A stretch of 64,000 nt of DNA from positions 4,240,933-4,304,932 of the forward strand of contig CM056391.1 in the NCBI GenBank assembly GCA_029718625.1, given 5' to 3'. This document shows positions 22,120 through 34,045 of this stretch, piece after piece (position 1 is the stretch's first letter; every line of letters begins with the position of its first letter). This DNA is from Synaphobranchus kaupii. Lineage: Eukaryota; Chordata; Actinopteri; Anguilliformes; Synaphobranchidae. Under the pieces are notes generated by a model that had not been told where the DNA came from, did no database searches, and saw only the letters and a program-made list of their open reading frames with translations. The position numbers were made by a program, and so were the translations under genes.

Positions 22120-22132
22120 AGGTCAAAGGTCA
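22120..22132 (+). promoter_or_regulatory. Perfect DR1 nuclear-receptor-type site
   Basis: AGGTCAAAGGTCA is two AGGTCA half-sites spaced by one base, the HNF4/PPAR-RXR type. It lies in a segment (GGCCTGTCAATCAAAC...) also present at 19183-19220, where the second half-site is changed, so it may belong to a repeat. Confidence 0.4.
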
Positions 22133-22165
22133 CATGCATGTTTGCCCCACTCCAGGATGGCATGA

Positions 22166-22179
22166 ACACACACGCACAC

Positions 22180-22212
<33 letters not shown>
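22166..22212 (+). repeat. (CA)n microsatellite with CG interruptions
   Basis: CACACACACGCACACACACG then pure CA. Confidence 0.95.
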
Positions 22213-23663
22213 TTCAAAGTGATAGACTACTCTAAACTAGGGATCTCAAACTCTTCAAATTCTTAGAGGGCCACATGTTCCTTAAGTTTCTCTTCAATCA
22301 GCAGCCAGATTGGGCCCTTTGAAGAATTGTGTGTGTGGATTCTTATCCAATCAATAACCTTAAAATGAAACACTTACGTGCTAAGATTTCAGAAAACCAT
22401 CAGGCCCTGCAGGTCTGTAGTCAGATTCGTGGTCTCATCTCATTTCTTTTGCAGGCTTAAAAATTGAACCAATCAGAGAACAGCACATAGCTATCTCTGC
22501 ACTGACAGAGCAAGACTACAGAGAGCTGATGTAAGCTTTATACTACTCACAATATACCGCTCAATGACTGTCTATGCTCCCTCTTCAGAGAACTACAGGC
22601 CCTGGGTCTTTCTGGATAAGGGCGTCTGCCAAATGCCTGAATGGGTTATCCACCTGTCAATCAAACCCCTTAGCAACAGTAGGGAGGGAGTAGGTGGGGC
22701 CGTGTGCACTAAATTGGATTTCTGAAGTAATGGGATTTGAAGAAAAAGGAAAAAAGATAAATTTAATGTTAGTATATGCATCAGTCACGGGCGATGACCG
22801 TTCTATTTACTCAGTTGCATGTGTGTCCAAGACAAATTTCCCCAAAAGTAAATCTTGAAGTTTGAATGGTCTGGCATCCACAGAATAATAATCTGCTCCC
22901 TCAAAACCAAGACTGAACATCAGCCCAGTACAATTCCTGCTCAAGTTCTCAACCAGTCTCCGTACTCCAACAGCACTGAAGGGGGCTCCAGACGAATAAA
23001 TTTACTTCAAAGGACTGCATAAGAAAGATACAGTACACTTGGCTTTAGCGTTCAGAAACATACCGATTTCAATCAGTTTCCAGACCCCTGGAGGTCTTTC
23101 CTTTTCCCCCAGGGAAGAAGCCTGTTCAAGGGGCTGGCCTACAGGTCCAGACAGAACCCAGAACCGACTCTAAGGACAATCAGAAACCATATCTACTTTT
23201 TGCTGGGAAAACCTGAGAACGGTGAGCTAAACAATATGCAGTGTTCTGAGCTTGAATAATGGAGCATGATTCTGTAAATATAGAAAATTCAGGCGCAGAA
23301 TAGTTTTTGTGAGGTCTTGACGTATGAAATGCGGCTGGGATTTCATGATACTCACTGCCGAGTCAGCAAAAAACCGATCCACACCATGCAGATATTGAGT
23401 TTCAGACCAAGGCGCTGATCAATTTGTGTTTTTGTTTTGGGGAATGCAATTACCGCTGTGTGTTAGGTTACATACGCACATTAACTTCAGCGCTGTGATT
23501 TTATTCTGCATGGCAGCCAATGACACTGGCCATGGTGTCCGTTAAAGCAGAACTAAATAATGTGGATATTCAAGCTGTGTTCAATCTAACGGCAGAATTG
23601 CACCATTTGAAACGTTTTTGAAAGGATTTACCATATAATAAAACTGAAAAAAACGGTTAAACC
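22213..23663. other. No gene; weak repeat traces
   Basis: GGGATCTCAAACTCTTCAAA at 22241 with AGAGGGCCACATG has the look of a decayed hAT or SINE end, plus the SINE tail at 22606. Otherwise nothing. Confidence 0.4.
22606..22650 (+). mobile_element. V-SINE-like 3' tail fragment
   Basis: TCTGGATAAGGGCGTCTGCC followed by AAATGCCTGAATG is the 3' tail. Confidence 0.6.
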
Positions 23664-23690
23664 TACAGTTGAAGTCGGAAGTTTACATAC
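23664..23690 (+). mobile_element. One end of a Sleeping-Beauty-type Tc1 element
   Basis: TA followed by CAGTTGAAGTCGGAAGTTTA and CATAC is the outer inverted repeat of salmonid-type Tc1 transposons. I found no matching opposite end (TAAACTTCCGACTTCAACTG) downstream, so this is a truncated copy. It is a different family from the intact element at 36140. Confidence 0.75.
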
Positions 23691-24339
23691 TGTACATGTG
23701 CTGAATCTCCTTAATAAAGGTCAAATGCAAAACAACTTCAATTTGAGTCCTTCGGGAACTTAAGCTAAGATGGTAGACTCGGTACTAAGCATTTTGTTTT
23801 TGCTGCATCTCAATCATCACTTAAAAAGAACTTCAAAAACCAAAATAACTCTTGGATGTGATACTAAAATAACACCCCGATCCCGAGAGTGTGGACGAAA
23901 TCCTGCTTCACTTAAACAGTCACCAACATACAGGGTTTCGCACACCATTGAGAAAAAAAAGAAAAAAAAGCAAGTTTCCAGTCGTTTTTTCCCACCAAAG
24001 TTTCCAGTAACTGCTCGTCGAGAATAAAAATCCGTTGGACGTGGACAGAAGTCACACTTACTCGTTCACAGTTTGTGGTCAATAAGGAGTTTATTCTTCT
24101 GAGCGATTCATGACTTGATGGATGAAATCCCGAAGTGTAGAAGCACAGAGAAATGGGAGGGAAGGGAATTATGGGATGCAGGGATGGCAGGACACTTAGT
24201 GCGCTCACGGTTTAGGTGAAATATTTCCACTTTCTAAAGGAAAAGAAACGGGTTTAAGGAGGAGGACTCCGTCGACCGTCGGTTCTCCATGGAGCCCACC
24301 CTACACCAGTCCTGAGTGGCACTCCTTCACGTTTCCATC
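23691..24339. other. No gene after the Tc1 terminus
   Basis: Should hold the rest of the truncated Tc1 element, but nothing of a transposase is recognisable. Confidence 0.5.
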
Positions 24340-24424
24340 TCTCCCTCGCTCTCCCTCGCTCTCCCTCGCTCTCCCTCGCTCTCCCTCGCTCTCCCTCGCT
24401 CTCCCTCGCTCTCCCTCGCTCTCC
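24340..24424 (+). repeat. 10-bp tandem CTCCCTCGCT, about eight units
   Basis: Pure head-to-tail copies; length divisible by 10. Confidence 0.95.
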
Positions 24425-24881
24425 CGTCTGTAAACCGGCCACCATCCCTCTTTATTACCCTCGTTTCACAACACCAGTATAACCAGTGAGCTCAGAACAA
24501 GTGATCAAACCACACCCGTACATCACGACTCCTGACAAAGCTTGCTGATGTTAAATTAGCTTCAGAAGAACCCATCTTAAAAGATATGAATAGTGACCAA
24601 ATTCCAAATAATGCAAAAAGAGCCGACCATGGGGGGTGGGGGTCATGTACATTTAGCAGTGTTTACACCGGCATTATTGCTGTGTCGCAGTTGGATATTT
24701 GAAGATAATTTGAAGCTCCAAGGCATTTATAGTTATTTTTTTCTCCAGGTGCTAGTGAAGAAGCCTGCACAGGTCATAATGTGATAACAGGACCGGCAGC
24801 TATGTGCCTCCCCCTTGGCAAAAAATCACAACTACCACCACGTTGAGAGATTACTACCTCTTTCAGCAGAACAGTGAATGA

Positions 24882-25086
24882 GAAATGAACAGAGCGTTGA
24901 TATAGAGGTGCAGAACGGAGCAGAAATGAACAGAGCGTTGATATAGAGGTGCAGAACGGAGCAGAAATGAAAAGAGCGTTGATATAGAGGTGCAGAACGG
25001 AGCAGAAATGAACAGAGCGGTGGTATAGAGGTGCAGAACGGAGCAGAAATGAACAGAGCGTTGATATAGAGGTGCAGAACGGAGCA
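24882..25086 (+). repeat. 41-bp minisatellite, five units
   Basis: Units start at 24882, 24923, 24964, 25005 and 25046 (GAAATGAACAGAGCGTTGAT...GGTGCAGAACGGAGCA), nearly identical. The minus strand looks like a Ser/Phe/His-rich frame because 41 is not a multiple of three. Confidence 0.95.
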
Positions 25087-25747
25087 GACTGGGGACATAA
25101 CCTGACAGAAAACAGGCCTTGTTATCCAGCAATTACATGTTTGGAAAAGAAAATTAGCACCAAAGACAGGCAATTAGGGAAAATTGCATCCTGTGCCAGC
25201 AGAAGACGCCGCTGAAATGAGCTTTGGAAATATTAATACTGCACTGCCTACACTCCACACCTGCTAATTTACAAACTGTCATACAGACAGTTGAGACGGG
25301 CATTTATGCACAATAAGCCGGCTCTCCCTGGCACACCTCAGAGCAATTTCTAAAGTAATCTGCTTGTTGGCTTGAGAGCCTTGTGTTTCTGTTGATTATT
25401 TTCTCATACGCCTGTTATTGCTTTCAAACTAAAAAATAAATAAATAAATTGCATAAAGAATATTCCGACAGCAGTCCCGAGACTTTTATTGCCACGACCT
25501 TCGGAGTCGTGAAATTGCATGCCGCTTTGATTTATTATTATTTTTATATTCATTCTCCTCCATTATTCCCTTATAGCTGTGCAATATTCCTGCTGTACAC
25601 AGGCTTTATGGTGCTTTAGTATCGGTAATTTACGGAGGCAGAGTTTAAAGGAAAATATTTACAATTGCCTCGTTACAATGATTAATGGTCCATTTTGGCT
25701 TCTATTAAGTTTTAAACTCCGATTGCTGATATCTGACCTTGAGAGTA
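25087..25747. other. Repeat-poor interval, possible conserved non-coding DNA
   Basis: About 600 bp without repeats, rich in TAAT/ATTA and TTATTG motifs, between two tandem arrays. No test of conservation is possible here. Confidence 0.25.
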
Positions 25748-25880
25748 AGTGAGTGAGTGAGTGAGTGAGTGAGTGAGTGAGTGAGTGAGTGAGTGAGTGA
25801 GTGAGTGAGTGAGTGAGTGAGTGAGTGAGTGAGTGAGTGAGTGAGTGAGTGAGTGAGTGAGTGAGTGAGTGAGTGAGTGA
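25748..25880 (+). repeat. (GTGA)n microsatellite, about 33 units
   Basis: Uninterrupted tetranucleotide run followed by a short (GA)n. Confidence 0.98.
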
Positions 25881-26590
25881 GAGAGAGAGAGAGAGCGAGA
25901 TTAAACTCTTTACTTCTATAAAGGGGGAGACAGATCATGTTCAAGTAAACTAAACCATGAAAAATAACAGTGCTTGAGGCTTGGACCCGGTCAACGTTTC
26001 CCCTTAAATTTAACTAACAATTAATTGGCAGCATTCACAAACACAACCACAATTTAGAAAATTCAGTGATCACCAAACTTAATAAAATAACCGGTTTCAT
26101 AAAAGCAGATTAAATGTAGACTGATCTTTCATGCCTGCAAAAATAGCCGTTGTCAGTGTATTGTTCTGTATTTTAAGTGAATTGAATGCGGTGTTAAATT
26201 TTTCAGATTCTAAGTGAAGGAATTAACTTTTTATCAGAATGTCTGAATAGTTTACAACATTTAAGTCATTAAACAACCGAGGGACCAGAAATCGGTACAC
26301 TGAAATGTTCACATTACGCTCGTCATACACTAGACTTCCACCAGTCCTATTAGCGCTTACTTTAACAATGGTAGTTGCATCTTAAGGCATCACTTAAGCA
26401 CTCAAGCTGCTGTTCTGACATCATACTAAAGTAATCTGCTGCAAATCATGCATTTAAACCTTCCCATGTCGTCGTTTCCATGTCCTTTATGCTCATTACC
26501 ATTTAATTGTGTCATTATAGTTGTAAATAATTTATCTTAAAGGCTTTATGAAAGGGCAGCCTGAGGAGACGCATGACCATCATTCCTTTC
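25881..26590. other. No feature recognised
   Basis: AT-rich unique DNA. Confidence 0.5.
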
Positions 26591-27104
26591 AGCAGGGCTT
26601 ATTCTGTTCAAGACCATATGATTAGAGACTAATCCCCACAGCACGGCCCGTTCTGTTCAACACCACCTGATTAGAGACTAATCCCCACAGCAAGCCTCGT
26701 TCAGTTCAACACCATCTGATTAGAGACTAATCCCCACAGCACGGCCCGTTCTGTTCAACACCATCTGATTAGAGACTAATCCCCACAGCACGGCTCGTTC
26801 TGTTCAACACCACCTGATTGGAGACTAATCCCCACAGCAAGCCTCGTTCTGTTCAACACCATCTGATTAGAGACTAATCCCCGCAACAGGCCCAGTCCTT
26901 TCAGCACGGCTCATTCTGTTCAACACCATCTGATTAGAGACTAATCCCCACAGCAAGCCTCGTTCAATTCAACACCACCTGATTAGAGACTAATCCCCAC
27001 AGAAAGCCTCGTTCTGTTCAACACCATCTGATTAGACTAATCCCCGCAACAGGCCCAGTCCTTTCAGCACGGCTCATTCTGTTCAACACCATCTGATTAG
27101 AGAG
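26591..27104 (+). repeat. Minisatellite of about 50 bp, about ten units
   Basis: TTCTGTTCAACACCATCTGA and TTAGAGACTAATCCCCACAG recur with alternating linkers (AGCACGGCCCG, CAAGCCTCG). A longer linker with CAACAGGCCCAGTCCTTTCA appears twice, a sign of higher-order duplication. Confidence 0.93.
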
Positions 27105-27945
27105 GAGAGAAAGGGGAAGTGACCAGCGTGTAAACTGGGAAACAGACTCGACCTTCAGCGACCTTCAGCGATATATCACAGCGTTTGCCAAGCTGGTGGC
27201 CCTTGACTTATAGGTGGTGAACTGCAAGTCTTACAGCAGACTGCACAACCAGAAAAAGGGAGACTTGAGGAAGCATTTCAGGGAGTCCAGACGCTTTTAG
27301 TGGGACCAGGGGACAGCGGGAGACAAACCAGCAAAGCTGTGCCGTATTTGTACACAAAATATTAAATTTGTCAAAATATTATTATTGCCCAGTAATGAAC
27401 AGCGATAAACACATGCACACCATTTGAATTCAATCTGATAAACATCGAACAATAATGCAGGGACTAAACTGTCAGCAAACTCTATTCTGGAATACTCTAC
27501 TTATAATCTCACATATGTGTGAAAATGCTTATTCTTTCTACTGAAGATCTGATATTTTTCCCCACTTACACACAGTGCCTGCTTTCATAGGTCCATCTCA
27601 GGCCAGACAGACCCAGATGGTACCGGACTGGGTTCTGCAGTGCCAGCCTCAATCAATTCACCTTTTTTTACAGCATTCCCACACAGCGGATTTAAGCACA
27701 AAGTTACACCAAGACTGGGCACTGTGAGCGTCTGGCTAATGAGTCCCCCACAGGCCTCCTTACTACACGGCCATTAGCTCGTGAAAATGCGGCCCTCAAA
27801 CGCAGCCGGTTAAGGGCGGAGCTGAGCTCTGAAAGGCTCTGCTGAGGACTGGACCTCCCTTGGGAAGCCTCGAGAAACAGGGAGGAGTCCAGAGGAACGG
27901 TGAGTCGCACGGATATTTCTCTTTGAGAAGGCCGCTCTTGGCCAT
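27105..27945. other. No feature recognised
   Basis: Unique DNA with a CGACCTTCAG duplication at 27149-27169. Confidence 0.5.
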
Positions 27946-28000
27946 TGCATTACATTAATGGCATTTGGCAGAAGCTCTTACCCAGAGTGACTTAGTGAGA
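27946..28000 (-). mobile_element. V-SINE-like 3' tail fragment
   Basis: TTACATTAATGGCATTTGGC, AGAAGCTCTTACCCAGAGTG and ACTTA match the complement of the V-SINE tail. Sequence to about 28110 may be a decayed body. Confidence 0.6.
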
Positions 28001-28261
28001 AGATGAGAGTATATACCGAGGGGTTTAAGAGCAACAGTGCCCCTAGAGGTGAGGGGTAAATAGGCAACTCAGAAACCACAAATGTGAAAACTAGTTTACA
28101 GTGGATCCCAGGTTAAGCTGCTAGGTTATTTGGCCACTTTGACGAGTCGGAAGGGGTAAACTGGAGGCAACAAGGGCAGCCCTAAACCCCCTCGGATTCA
28201 AGAAAAACTCATAAAAACAAATGATAAATAAGACGAATGGTAATTCAGGGTATATTACCCA

Positions 28262-28422
28262 CATCACAAAGCGGGCTACGTGGGTTAGCTGCGCTGAGTA
28301 AAACCCGGAATGCGGTTTTTGCTTCACAATATGTTCCATAATCAGGGGGCGGGGTTCCGGGTTTTACTCAGCAGAGTTATCCAGCTAAACCACCAAGCCG
28401 GCTTCCTGATACAGGCCCCAGG
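28262..28422. mobile_element. Short fold-back MITE family C, copy 2
   Basis: Shares CTGAGTAAAACCCGGAA and CCGGGTTTTACTCAGC in inverted order, plus GTTATCCAGCTAA, with 40718-40884. The outer ends are more decayed. An A-rich stretch follows (28425-28470). Confidence 0.65.
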
Positions 28423-28470
28423 TAACAAAATAAATAAATTAAAATAAATAAATAAAAATAAATAAAAAAA

Positions 28471-29239
28471 ATCACCAACCTGGATGCGCTTTCACAAGCG
28501 ATGATAAAGACCATGTTGGCGTCAGTGACTGGCTGTACGAAGGAAAATCTGCCGTATTTTCCTCTTGCAATCATGTGCTGCACTGTCATTTTGATCTTGC
28601 CCGACCCCGTGATAAAGGGAGACTGTTAAAGCGATTATATCGGAGATTCCATCACCGGTAAAGACGGGAATAATTGGAACGGGGGAGGACAGTCTACGCT
28701 CCGAGCATAATCAATCCTTACGGATGTTATCGGGAATATTCCCCGGGACCTTGTTAACGTTTCAGAGACGAGCGCAATCTGTGTTTGGCAGAACCGGGGC
28801 GTCGGGAGAACACACAACGATGAGGGAAGAATAATAACGAGCGGATCTCTTCAGCCTGCTGACAGCGAGGACGTAGGCTACGTCTGCAGAAAGCGTGTAA
28901 CGTTTAAACCCCGTGGAGGGGGGGAGAGAGCACTGACTGCTGGTTTTCCGTGATGCATTTTGCTGGTTTAACGTTAGCTGTGAGACTTATCTGCATGACA
29001 TTATGACAGAAGATACAAATAGCCTACCACAACACTGAGCATAGGAACAGAGCCACTAATACAGGCAATTAGCATAACAAAAAAAGCCAGTGATAAAGCA
29101 AACAGTAATATACAGTATTTGCATGCCAACACAGGCTATCCTTCAGGTGGAAATTAAACCTTAAATTTATTTTTTGATGTAAAATCTTGCAGTTATCCAT
29201 CTTCCGTCATGGAAAACTCTGCCCAATTGATGAGTGACC
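28471..29239. other. No feature recognised
   Basis: Intronic DNA, moderately CpG-bearing at 28600-28920. Confidence 0.5.
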
Positions 29240-29460
29240 CTACAGGATTATCAGGAGAACAGGTAGAGTTTGGGAATTTCACCGGACCACAGCAGAACCC
29301 CCCCTGCTCCTTGCATTAAGTGCCACGTGATCTTTAATGACCAGCGAGTCAAGACCTCCATTTAACGTCTCATCGAAAAGACGGTGTCTACAGCACAACC
29401 GCCCTGCACTGGGGAACTGGGTTTTTGCTTGATCCACAGGGAAGACCGCCCCCTACTGGT
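29240..29460 (+). repeat. Dispersed teleost repeat, class unassigned
   Basis: GTGATCTTTAATGACCAGCG, CAAGACCTCCATTTAACGTC, TCATCGAAAAGACGGTG and CCCTGCACTGGGG resemble, from memory, a segment dispersed in many fish genomes. No frame or ends define its class. Confidence 0.4.
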
Positions 29461-31469
29461 CCACTAAACCAAGTGCAGCAGCAACATATTGTGCTAATTA
29501 GCAAATCCAGGTGATTGGAACAAAATACAGGGGAGGACTTTTACTTTCTAAACCTACACCTACTCATATACCCATCCCCTGCAGAATGGCTGAAGCTAAG
29601 GGTGTATATAAGGTAAGTGTGTATGCAAGGGTGTATATTTTGGTATGTAGGGGCACCCAGTCCCCACACTAAGCACTCCAGAAGTCCACTCTGCCTCTGC
29701 CCTTCTGTTGCCGCTGGTTCTGACTTGTTTTGACTGGGTCCATCCCTGGCGGGGTTCAGCCGGGCTGGTGCTGAAAGCTCGGTGATGACAGGAGGGATCG
29801 GATTTCTTGACCTTGTCACCCCCTTTCTCTTAGATGGACTCTGTGCCTTTTGGGAAGGGGGTTCTAAAATATATTGTTTACATTTTTGGTGAGTCCAAAA
29901 TAGCTAGGGCCATCGGCCATATTTGTGATAAAAAAAACAATTTGGAACTCTCAGTAAAGTCTACTCAGTCTACTAATAACTGCATGGAAGTGATCAAATG
30001 TAAAATTTTAAGACTAGATATTTAATATTTCAAATTCAATCCGTTACATATATTTTTAAAAATTGAAAATATACGTGCATCCTCTCCTCTGAATAATAGT
30101 AATAGCTCTCTCCTGTAGTACTGCATGTGGCCTGTAGGGAGTAAAATAGTCACTGGCTCTGCTGTAGTACGTTTTGGCCTGTGGAGGGTAACAGGCCCGT
30201 GGGTGATAGGACCAGAGGAGCCCCCTGTGCAGATTTGGGTGTCACAGCAGAAACTCAAGAGGCACAACAGATTGTGAATTGCAGAGGAACAGAAATGAGG
30301 GGAACCATTGTGAATAAATATGTCCATAAAGAGTAATGCAGACACAGCAAGAAGGAAAAGCCATTTAAAGCATAAGATTACAAGCCTTCCTTCTACTGCA
30401 GTTTATCTTTGAGAGCATGAGCTGAGCAGATATGGGGATCTGACGGCTTTTATGGCTGTGTCATTACACAACCGCCTCTCCACACTGCGGTGCGCTTACG
30501 GGGAGATCAGAGCCCGTCCGTCCGTCCGTCCGTCCGAATGTAGCGTTTCCCTTCTCAAATGCGTTTAGCAGACACGTACCATCACGGTGTCTCCAGACAG
30601 AAGTCCTGAGACTCATCACCGTGCCTCCACACGGGGATAAAGAGGACCATGGGTAATTACGAGAGGAAATGGGATCTTTCAGGAGGCTTGTGGCCCCGTA
30701 AAACGGTGAGATTATGATCCGTTTCGCAGAGAGAGCAAGAGATGGATTTGACCCCGCCGTGACCCCTCGCATGCTGAAAGCTCCAATAACAGAACCAGGT
30801 GTTCCGTCTGTAACCGCTAAAAAAGCGCTGCTCACAGAACTTCCATTTACAACGGAGAGGTTTTGACCTCCTCATCGTCGGAGAAGGCTTTTAAAGTGCC
30901 GTCAAAAACGTGAACGGTCGTGACCACATCTCCTGACCTCCTGAGTCCAGGAGAAAAGTGCACAGACCGCCATAACCACCTCAAACAGGGTGGGTTGGGA
31001 GAGTTTATAACCGTCCTGAAACGGGGTGGGTGGGGGGGGGGGGGTCTGGAAAGCGGTGCGTCACACAGATGCAATCCCCCCCGTCCCTACTGGAGCAGTA
31101 ACTGTTCACTGTTTGAAGCTGGCCCAAACCAGTCAGCCGTCGTAAATTTTGCTCGCACGGGAGACTGCATTAAATAAGAATGTTCGCATTAATATTTCCC
31201 CTTGTTCTCATTATTTACAGACAGAGGTACACTGTATATACATGTCCCAGCTGGAAAGTACTTTTATTTCCTGACATTTTATAGCTGAAAATGTACATTT
31301 GTGATGTAGCGCAAGCTATGATTTCTGACTCAGAGCTTTGTACAGGTCTCTCTGTAAAATGCTTCTAATGAGCGTGCAGCCAAAACAATTTTTTGATTTC
31401 TTGGACGGACTTGATTGATTAAGTGGGAGATTTATTGAAGACTAAACTATGAAAACGGAGCAGTACATT
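29461..31469. other. No gene recognised
   Basis: Several minus-strand frames of 70-120 codons lie at 29541-31074, none with a domain, splice context or collagen pattern. A partial duplication with (C/T)CTGTAGTAC and GGCCTGT is at 30112-30183. Confidence 0.5.
30515..30538 (+). repeat. Short (CCGT)n run
   Basis: Five to six CCGT/CGTC units. Confidence 0.85.
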
Positions 31470-32014
31470 ACCCCCTTTGAAGAGTCAGTGTTCTAGAACT
31501 CCATTGCTTTGGATCTCCAGTAGTGATTGTTACATCAGCATTAGAATGTTCAGTTAAGAATCACATATTTGTGATGGTACACCTTAAAGGGGACATGGAG
31601 CACTCGGTGAAGTGGCTCTGGTTCGTTAGCTTTTTACCTTAAATTAGATATGACCGTGCATTCAAATTAAGTTTTAAATTAAGTTTTGTTCGGTAATACT
31701 CATTTGAGCATCTTGGGGCAATAGAAAAAGACCGTCTGTGCATTTTTTGTTTTATTTTTTGCTCACGATACATCATTGAGCTCACTGAAAGTCAGCTATT
31801 TTCCCATAGGAATACATTGAGCAGCTGAGGCCGACCAACCTAGTGACGTCACGACTGCAGTTGGTCCAAGATGGCTGCGCCCTAGTGGAAAAAAAGCTTT
31901 TTCCAGCAAATACGGGTCGGTTTGAGATTTGAACGCACGGTCATATCTAATTTAAGGTAAAAAGCTAACGAACCAGAGCCACTTTACCGAGTGCTTCATG
32001 TCCCCTTTAAAGGG
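31470..32014. mobile_element. TTAA-type MITE copy 1, interrupted
   Basis: The left part has GAAGAGT, TAGAACTCCATTGCTTT, GTGATTGTTACATCAGCATT and ATCACATATTTGTGAT. The right end is AGGGTTAA at 32011-32018. It matches the uninterrupted copy at 57087-57252 once the insertion at 31588-32006 is removed. Confidence 0.75.
31588..32006. mobile_element. TTAA-flanked MITE nested in another MITE (419 bp)
   Basis: Inverted ends AGGGGACATGGAGCACTCGG and, reversed, AGGGGACATGAAGCACTCGG. The arms extend about 75 bp through GAACCAGAGCCAC / GTGGCTCTGGTTC and GGTAAAAAGCTAAC. TTAA lies at 31584-31587 and 32007-32010. A related copy of the host element at 57087-57252 shows the corresponding site without the insertion. 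Confidence 0.82.
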
Positions 32015-32018
32015 TTAA

Positions 32019-32902
32019 GACCACAATGCCATGTCTATATCCGGGGTGCGGCACCCCTGTCTATACCGAGTGCAGACTTTTCCACACAGTGGTCGGGCTT
32101 GGATTTGGCCAGGTGTTTACCACAGGTGAGCAGGGTGTTCAGCCCCCGTTTCACCTGCCACAGGCTCCTGACACACACAATAAGCTAGCTGGTGAAAAGT
32201 TGACCCATGAAATCATTCTTTCTTTGAATGACGTTTTGAAGACGGGAAAACCGCTCCGTCTTAGAGAGCCAGGCGTTCCTTTCTGAGCCCGAAGACCACA
32301 CGCTTCAAAACAAATCTTTTAACGCCCAGGTGCTACTCCAACAGAACATCCAGCTACCTGAGCCAGTCATTGAGAACAGGTAACAGAGCCAAGTCTCGCA
32401 GAGTCACACGTGTGACATTAAATAAGAGCCTGAGTACAAAGTACTTTAAAAAGTAGCATTTGGAGTCCCGTCAAGTTGAGGACTACGTCGGCGGTATTTC
32501 ATACTGGGCTGTCAAGGCGGGCTTTTGTTCTCCGCGAGCGAGCAGGAGGTCTATACGGCCCGAGGCAGCGCTCATTAGGCACCGATTGGAGGAAGGAGCC
32601 CCTATTGTGACTGTGGAGAGCAAGTCCCAGACCTTTCATTAGTGTCATTTACACCCAGGGAGCCAAACCAAACAGCAATGCCTAATTTGCCAATTACTGG
32701 AGGTTTTTTTTGGACCCTCTCTACAGCTCAGGATGTTTTTACACCCGTCAGTAGTCACCCCCCACACACACAGACACACACAGAAATTCCTTCGCTAGGA
32801 CACTTCCCCATCATAGCTGGCAGTCAGTCTCTTGCCGAAATTCCCAAATTCTGGAATGGAGGGTGAACCAAGCACATGCACAGGACAGGAGCACTGGAGA
32901 TT
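32019..32902. other. No feature recognised
   Basis: Unique DNA leading to the G-rich tract. Confidence 0.5.
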
Positions 32903-32935
32903 GGGGGGTGGGGGGGGGGGGGGGTGGGGGGGGTG
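32903..32935 (+). repeat. G-rich tract
   Basis: GGGG runs broken only by single T bases over about 33 bp; it can form a G-quadruplex on the plus strand. Confidence 0.85.
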
Positions 32936-33883
32936 CATGTAATGCAACGTTGTAATGAGTCCAATAATGACAATATGCTATTAGATTTGAAAGTACTCTA
33001 TCAAAGTTAATTTCACGCCAAACATTTTGCCGTCTCGATGCTGCTAAAGCCCTGTTCAGCTGAAAGCCTGCTGCACACCAGTGTTGCCAACAGGAGTATG
33101 TAATTAGGCCCATTTCATCACTGAAAAACAGCTCCAAGTCAAACGCTACACTAATCATGATTGCACTGACAAGCACGTCAGCCTCAGTTCTCTTGCATCA
33201 AGCAGTTGAGGACGAAGAAAAAAAACCCCACTAAAATCATAAAGTCCCATGCATTTAAATGAAAGCTACCATTTCAGATTGGTATTACTTCAAATGGAAA
33301 TAAACTGTAATGCGCTGTAATATCGGCTTTCAAAATGATTAAAATGATTATTGTAAAGAAATTTCCATTAAAATGCTACTTTTTAAATCACTCCTTTAAA
33401 AAAAAAAAAAAAAAAAAACTCAGTTTAAAGGTTTCAGGCTTGTCAGTTTGTCACCTTGACAACGGCTCTTTTGAGCGCCTGACATATTTGGGAGCGACAC
33501 AGAGACCCGTCAAAGCCGACGGCGGTCCCGTCGGGACACAGGAAGCGGGGCTGTGACGTTAATTGCTTTTAATGGAGCGCTTTAACACAGTTGGGTAGAA
33601 CGTGATAATTGCGATGAAGGAGAAGAATGATATCTCAATGAGCACATTGAAACACTCGGCATAATTATGGGAACTTTTCATGCTCAAAAAAATCAGTTGA
33701 TTGCTGGATCAGTTCGTGTGTTTCAGAGGCGAATTTGCACTTGACAAATTACCAGTTCTGGGACATTGTGCTTGAGACAACTTCTCTGTTGCTTTTTACT
33801 TGAGCTGGACTTCAACGTTGACCACTCAAGCCTTCATTTTCGAAAAATATTTTAGCTGGAAAGGTGAAATTACTGTAGTACAA
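32936..33883. other. No gene; repeat-poor except poly-A
   Basis: 33540-33800 is repeat-free and carries TTAATTGCTTTTAATGG and ATAATTATGGG motifs; nothing more can be said. Confidence 0.4.
33399..33418 (+). repeat. Poly-A tract
   Basis: About 20 A residues. No recognisable retroposon body lies before it. Confidence 0.8.
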
Positions 33884-34045
33884 AAGTGTCAAACTGAAAT
33901 CCCGGAGGGCTGCATAGCTGGTTTTTGAGGTCTCCCTCCACACCAGGGCTTCATTTAACTGAAATGTAATAAATTGACATCACTAATTGGCTAGAGTCCA
34001 CACACATCATTTCCAAAGACTAACCTGGCTGTTGACTGAAGGTAT
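33884..34045. repeat. Dispersed repeat family E, copy 2
   Basis: GTGTCAAACTGAAATCCCGG, GAGTCCACACACATCATTTC and CTGTTGACTGAAGG follow in the same order as 1464-1620. Confidence 0.5.

Noticed and set aside
24832..25173. Repetitive 113-codon minus frame
   Set aside because: Translation of a 41-bp minisatellite; period not divisible by three and two frames give similar peptides.
26591..27104. CRISPR-like appearance of evenly spaced repeats
   Set aside because: Head-to-tail minisatellite without unique spacers, in a vertebrate intron.
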